From contig CAXDRM010000073.1 in assembly GCA_963991775.1 (NCBI GenBank), positions 1 through 7,205 on the forward strand: a DNA stretch of 7,205 bases, given 5' to 3'. The translations under genes and the position numbers were made by a program. The notes under the pieces are model-generated. The model worked only from the letters and a program-made list of their open reading frames with translations. It was not told where the DNA came from and searched no databases. Positions 5,702-7,205 of the stretch are shown one piece after another (within the stretch, counting starts at the first letter, position 1; every line of letters starts with the position of its first letter). The DNA is from CAXDRM01 sp963991775. GTDB lineage: Bacteria; Pseudomonadota; Alphaproteobacteria; Rickettsiales; JABIRX01.

Positions 5702-6994
5702 TTAGAAATATTTTCTTAGAAAATCTGATACTTGCGGATAGTAGCAAAATTTCTTTAATTTCCCCAAAAATAAGCGCTTATTACTAAAATCTTTAAATTC
5801 ACCTGCTAGATTTTTTTGCTGCTGCACACCATGCTTAACTAAGCCATAGATTGTCGAAAATTGCGCATCCTTATGTTCATCTGGCATGCCAGCAATTTCT
5901 TTAGGTTTAGCGATTCTGGTTCTGACGCCAAAAATATCTTTAACTAATTCGGCAATGCCTAATAAATTAGCACCACCACCAGTTAGCACAATATTACCAT
6001 AGGCTTTTTGATAGGCATATTTTGCATCACGATCATTTTGCAAAAATTTGTGCAAATAGCTAAAAATCTCTTGCGAGCGCTCATAGATAATTTCGCTGAG
6101 TTTATGTTTTTGGATATATTGGCTGCTGCTACTTTCATCGGCACGAATCATATCAAACAAATCAATAGTATCGCGACTATTGCTAGTACCATCAAAAAAG
6201 ACGCTACCATAAAGCGCTTTAACTCTTTCTGCATCACTACGTGAGAGTGAAAAAATTTGTTGAATATCGCGAGTCAGCAATTTGCCGGCAAAAGGAAATG
6301 AGGCGGTATAGATCATTTTACCTTCATGAAAAATCGCCAAATTAGTATTTCCTTCCCCAATATCAAAAACTGTTACGCCATTTTGCATTTCTTCATAGCT
6401 GAGCACTGCCAAAGCTGAGGCATAAGAAGATGGTAAAATACCGCTCACATTTAAATGGCAGCGCGCTAGGCAGTTAAGTAAATTATGTAAGGCACTTTGG
6501 GCGAGCGCTACTAAATTTAATTGTGCGACTAATTTTTTACCGCACATATAGCGTGGATTACTAATACCGTTAATACCATCAATTGCGTAATTAATTGGTA
6601 CTACTTGTACTACTTCAACATCATGATTAGTATAATTATCAAAGGCGAGCTCATTGATTCTTTCTACATCTTTATCTGTTACTTCACCGCCAGAAATATC
6701 GATTTCGATTTCTTGATATTTGGAGCGCAATTTATTACCGCTAAAATTAACTAAGATATTTTCAATGTCGTAACCTGCTGCTTTTTCGGCCATTGATACT
6801 GCTGAGATGACACTTTCTTCTAGGGCTTTAACATCGGCAATTACGCCGTCATTTCCGATACCTTTAGCTAGCTGATGACCAACACCAATTACTTTAGCAG
6901 CACCTAGGCAATCTATTTCGATATTGAGACAAACTATCTTACTTGAGCCAATATCAAGCACTGCAAAATATGTTTTATTGGAAGCTTTAGCCAT
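5702..6994 (-). CDS. ftsA: Cell division protein FtsA (actin-like membrane anchor)
   Basis: FtsA is an actin-fold ATPase that tethers FtsZ filaments to the inner membrane and recruits later division proteins. The 430 residues match the usual length. The phosphate-1 motif is FAVLDIGSSKIVCL (10-23), the FtsA-specific 1C subdomain spans about 85-165 (with NPRYMCGKKL at 146-155), the phosphate-2 motif is at 211-222 and the adenosine motif LTGGGANLLG is at 337-346. The tail has a basic, aromatic, probably amphipathic end (LKKFCYYP then FLRKYF, 413-430), as expected for the membrane-targeting helix. Phosphate-2 reads DIGEGNTN rather than the usual DIGGGTT(D/S), so nucleotide handling may differ. 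ftsZ follows 82 nt downstream, giving the classic ftsA-ftsZ pair, but ftsQ is not directly upstream: at least 211 gene-free bases separate ftsA from whatever lies outside the window. There is no clear Shine-Dalgarno sequence before the ATG. Confidence 0.95.
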   Translation of the reverse strand: MAKASNKTYFAVLDIGSSKIVCLNIEIDCLGAAKVIGVGHQLAKGIGNDGVIADVKALEESVISAVSMAEKAAGYDIENILVNFSGNKLRSKYQEIEIDISGGEVTDKDVERINELAFDNYTNHDVEVVQVVPINYAIDGINGISNPRYMCGKKLVAQLNLVALAQSALHNLLNCLARCHLNVSGILPSSYASALAVLSYEEMQNGVTVFDIGEGNTNLAIFHEGKMIYTASFPFAGKLLTRDIQQIFSLSRSDAERVKALYGSVFFDGTSNSRDTIDLFDMIRADESSSSQYIQKHKLSEIIYERSQEIFSYLHKFLQNDRDAKYAYQKAYGNIVLTGGGANLLGIAELVKDIFGVRTRIAKPKEIAGMPDEHKDAQFSTIYGLVKHGVQQQKNLAGEFKDFSNKRLFLGKLKKFCYYPQVSDFLRKYF

Positions 6995-7000
6995 TAAAAT

Positions 7001-7006
7001 ATTATA
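7001..7006 (-). promoter_or_regulatory. Possible -10 box directly at ftsA start
   Basis: The minus strand carries a perfect TATAAT ending 6 nt before the ftsA ATG, with no good -35 box at 16-18 nt upstream. If used, transcription would begin at or within a base or two of the ATG, giving a leaderless message; the missing Shine-Dalgarno sequence is consistent with that. The surrounding DNA is very AT-rich, so chance is a serious alternative. Confidence 0.3.
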
Positions 7007-7074
7007 GAAATCAAAAACGAAAAGAATTTATCTATAATTTAATTTTATAGCAATAAGTTTCCCACGGGTTGAGA

Positions 7075-7150
7075 GGTTGGAGTTAAACATTTAGGACCCT
7101 GAGCTTGCAAGCGCCAGCGTAGCAATGACCGAATGGGCCGCTTGAGTCTG
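7075..7150 (-). repeat. REP-like repeat, right copy (inverted to left copy)
   Basis: This is the inverted partner of 210-284, with about 68 of 76 aligned positions identical. Blocks in plus-strand order are GGTTGG (7075-7080), CCCTGAGCTTG (7097-7107), a 22-nt module (7108-7129), CGAATGGGCCG (7130-7140) and CTTGAGTCTG (7141-7150). Around the module a small stem, TTGC (7105-7108) with GCAA (7122-7125), and an inner GCG/CGT stem (7111-7113 with 7118-7120) can form; the left copy keeps the same pairing with GCG/CGC. It lies in the region upstream of ftsA, about 80 nt before the start codon. Confidence 0.72.
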
Positions 7151-7178
7151 TATAATTTACTAAACCAACCTTGCACTT

Positions 7179-7201
7179 CGGCCCGTTCGACAAGCTCAGG
7201 G
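7179..7201 (+). repeat. REP half-copy without the 22-nt module
   Basis: CGGCCCGTTCG (7179-7189), one A, then CAAGCTCAGGG (7191-7201). Both blocks are complementary to the arms of the neighbouring right copy: CAAGCTCAGGG with CCCTGAGCTTG (7097-7107) perfectly, and CGGCCCGTTCG with CGAATGGGCCG (7130-7140) with one G-T pair. The two together form a large inverted repeat in which one arm carries the extra 22 nt. The CAAGCTCAGG block resembles common bacterial REP motifs. The element runs close to the window edge and may continue beyond it. Confidence 0.65.
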
Positions 7202-7205
7202 GAAC

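Noticed and set aside
6008..6244. 78-codon open frame on the plus strand
   Set aside because: It is antisense to ftsA, has no ribosome site, and its composition is explained by the complement of ftsA.
7032..7050. Small hairpin CTATAA / TTATAG upstream of ftsA
   Set aside because: Six mostly A-T pairs in very AT-rich DNA with no T-run; expected by chance.
7061..7068. CCCACGGG mini-palindrome upstream of ftsA
   Set aside because: The two-base loop cannot form a real hairpin and no second copy is seen in the window.

Overview
The window carries five genes, all on the minus strand and all close together, reading right to left: ftsA, ftsZ, tkt, a small IalB-like secreted protein, and gap. The DNA is AT-rich. 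The FtsZ N-terminus and C-terminal peptide, the IalB-type protein and the proximity of tkt to gap all point to an alphaproteobacterium. The low GC content, the palindromic intergenic repeats and the broken gene clusters suggest a host-associated lineage such as Rickettsiales or Holosporales. That placement is inference; no rRNA or other decisive marker is present.

Layout. Positions 1-458 hold no convincing gene. They contain two AT-rich hairpins, a GC-richer REP-like repeat (210-284) with a degenerate half-copy (295-310), and a strong bidirectional terminator (about 368-430) just after gap. Positions 459-3893 hold gap, the IalB-like gene and tkt, with 2 and 19 nt between them. Only 22 nt separate tkt from ftsZ (3916-5619), and 82 nt with a possible promoter separate ftsZ from ftsA (5702-6994). 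Positions 6995-7205 form the upstream region of ftsA. They contain a possible -10 box right at the ftsA start and a second REP-like repeat, inverted relative to the left one, followed by a further half-copy that pairs with it.

How the genes fit together. FtsA and FtsZ are the membrane anchor and the polymer of the division ring. Transketolase and glyceraldehyde-3-phosphate dehydrogenase share glyceraldehyde-3-phosphate as a metabolite. The GAPDH has the residue set associated with NADP use (Gly in place of Asp32, Ala-Ser in place of Leu187-Pro188), which would suit an anabolic, gluconeogenic or NADPH-balancing role. Usual neighbours are missing on both sides: no ftsQ or ddl directly before ftsA, no lpxC after ftsZ, no pgk after gap.

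The gene content is mostly housekeeping. I see no transposase, CRISPR array, tRNA, rRNA or defence-type system. The points most worth a second look are the modular palindromic repeats bracketing the cluster, the GAPDH cofactor residues, and the uncharacterised secreted protein placed between tkt and gap.
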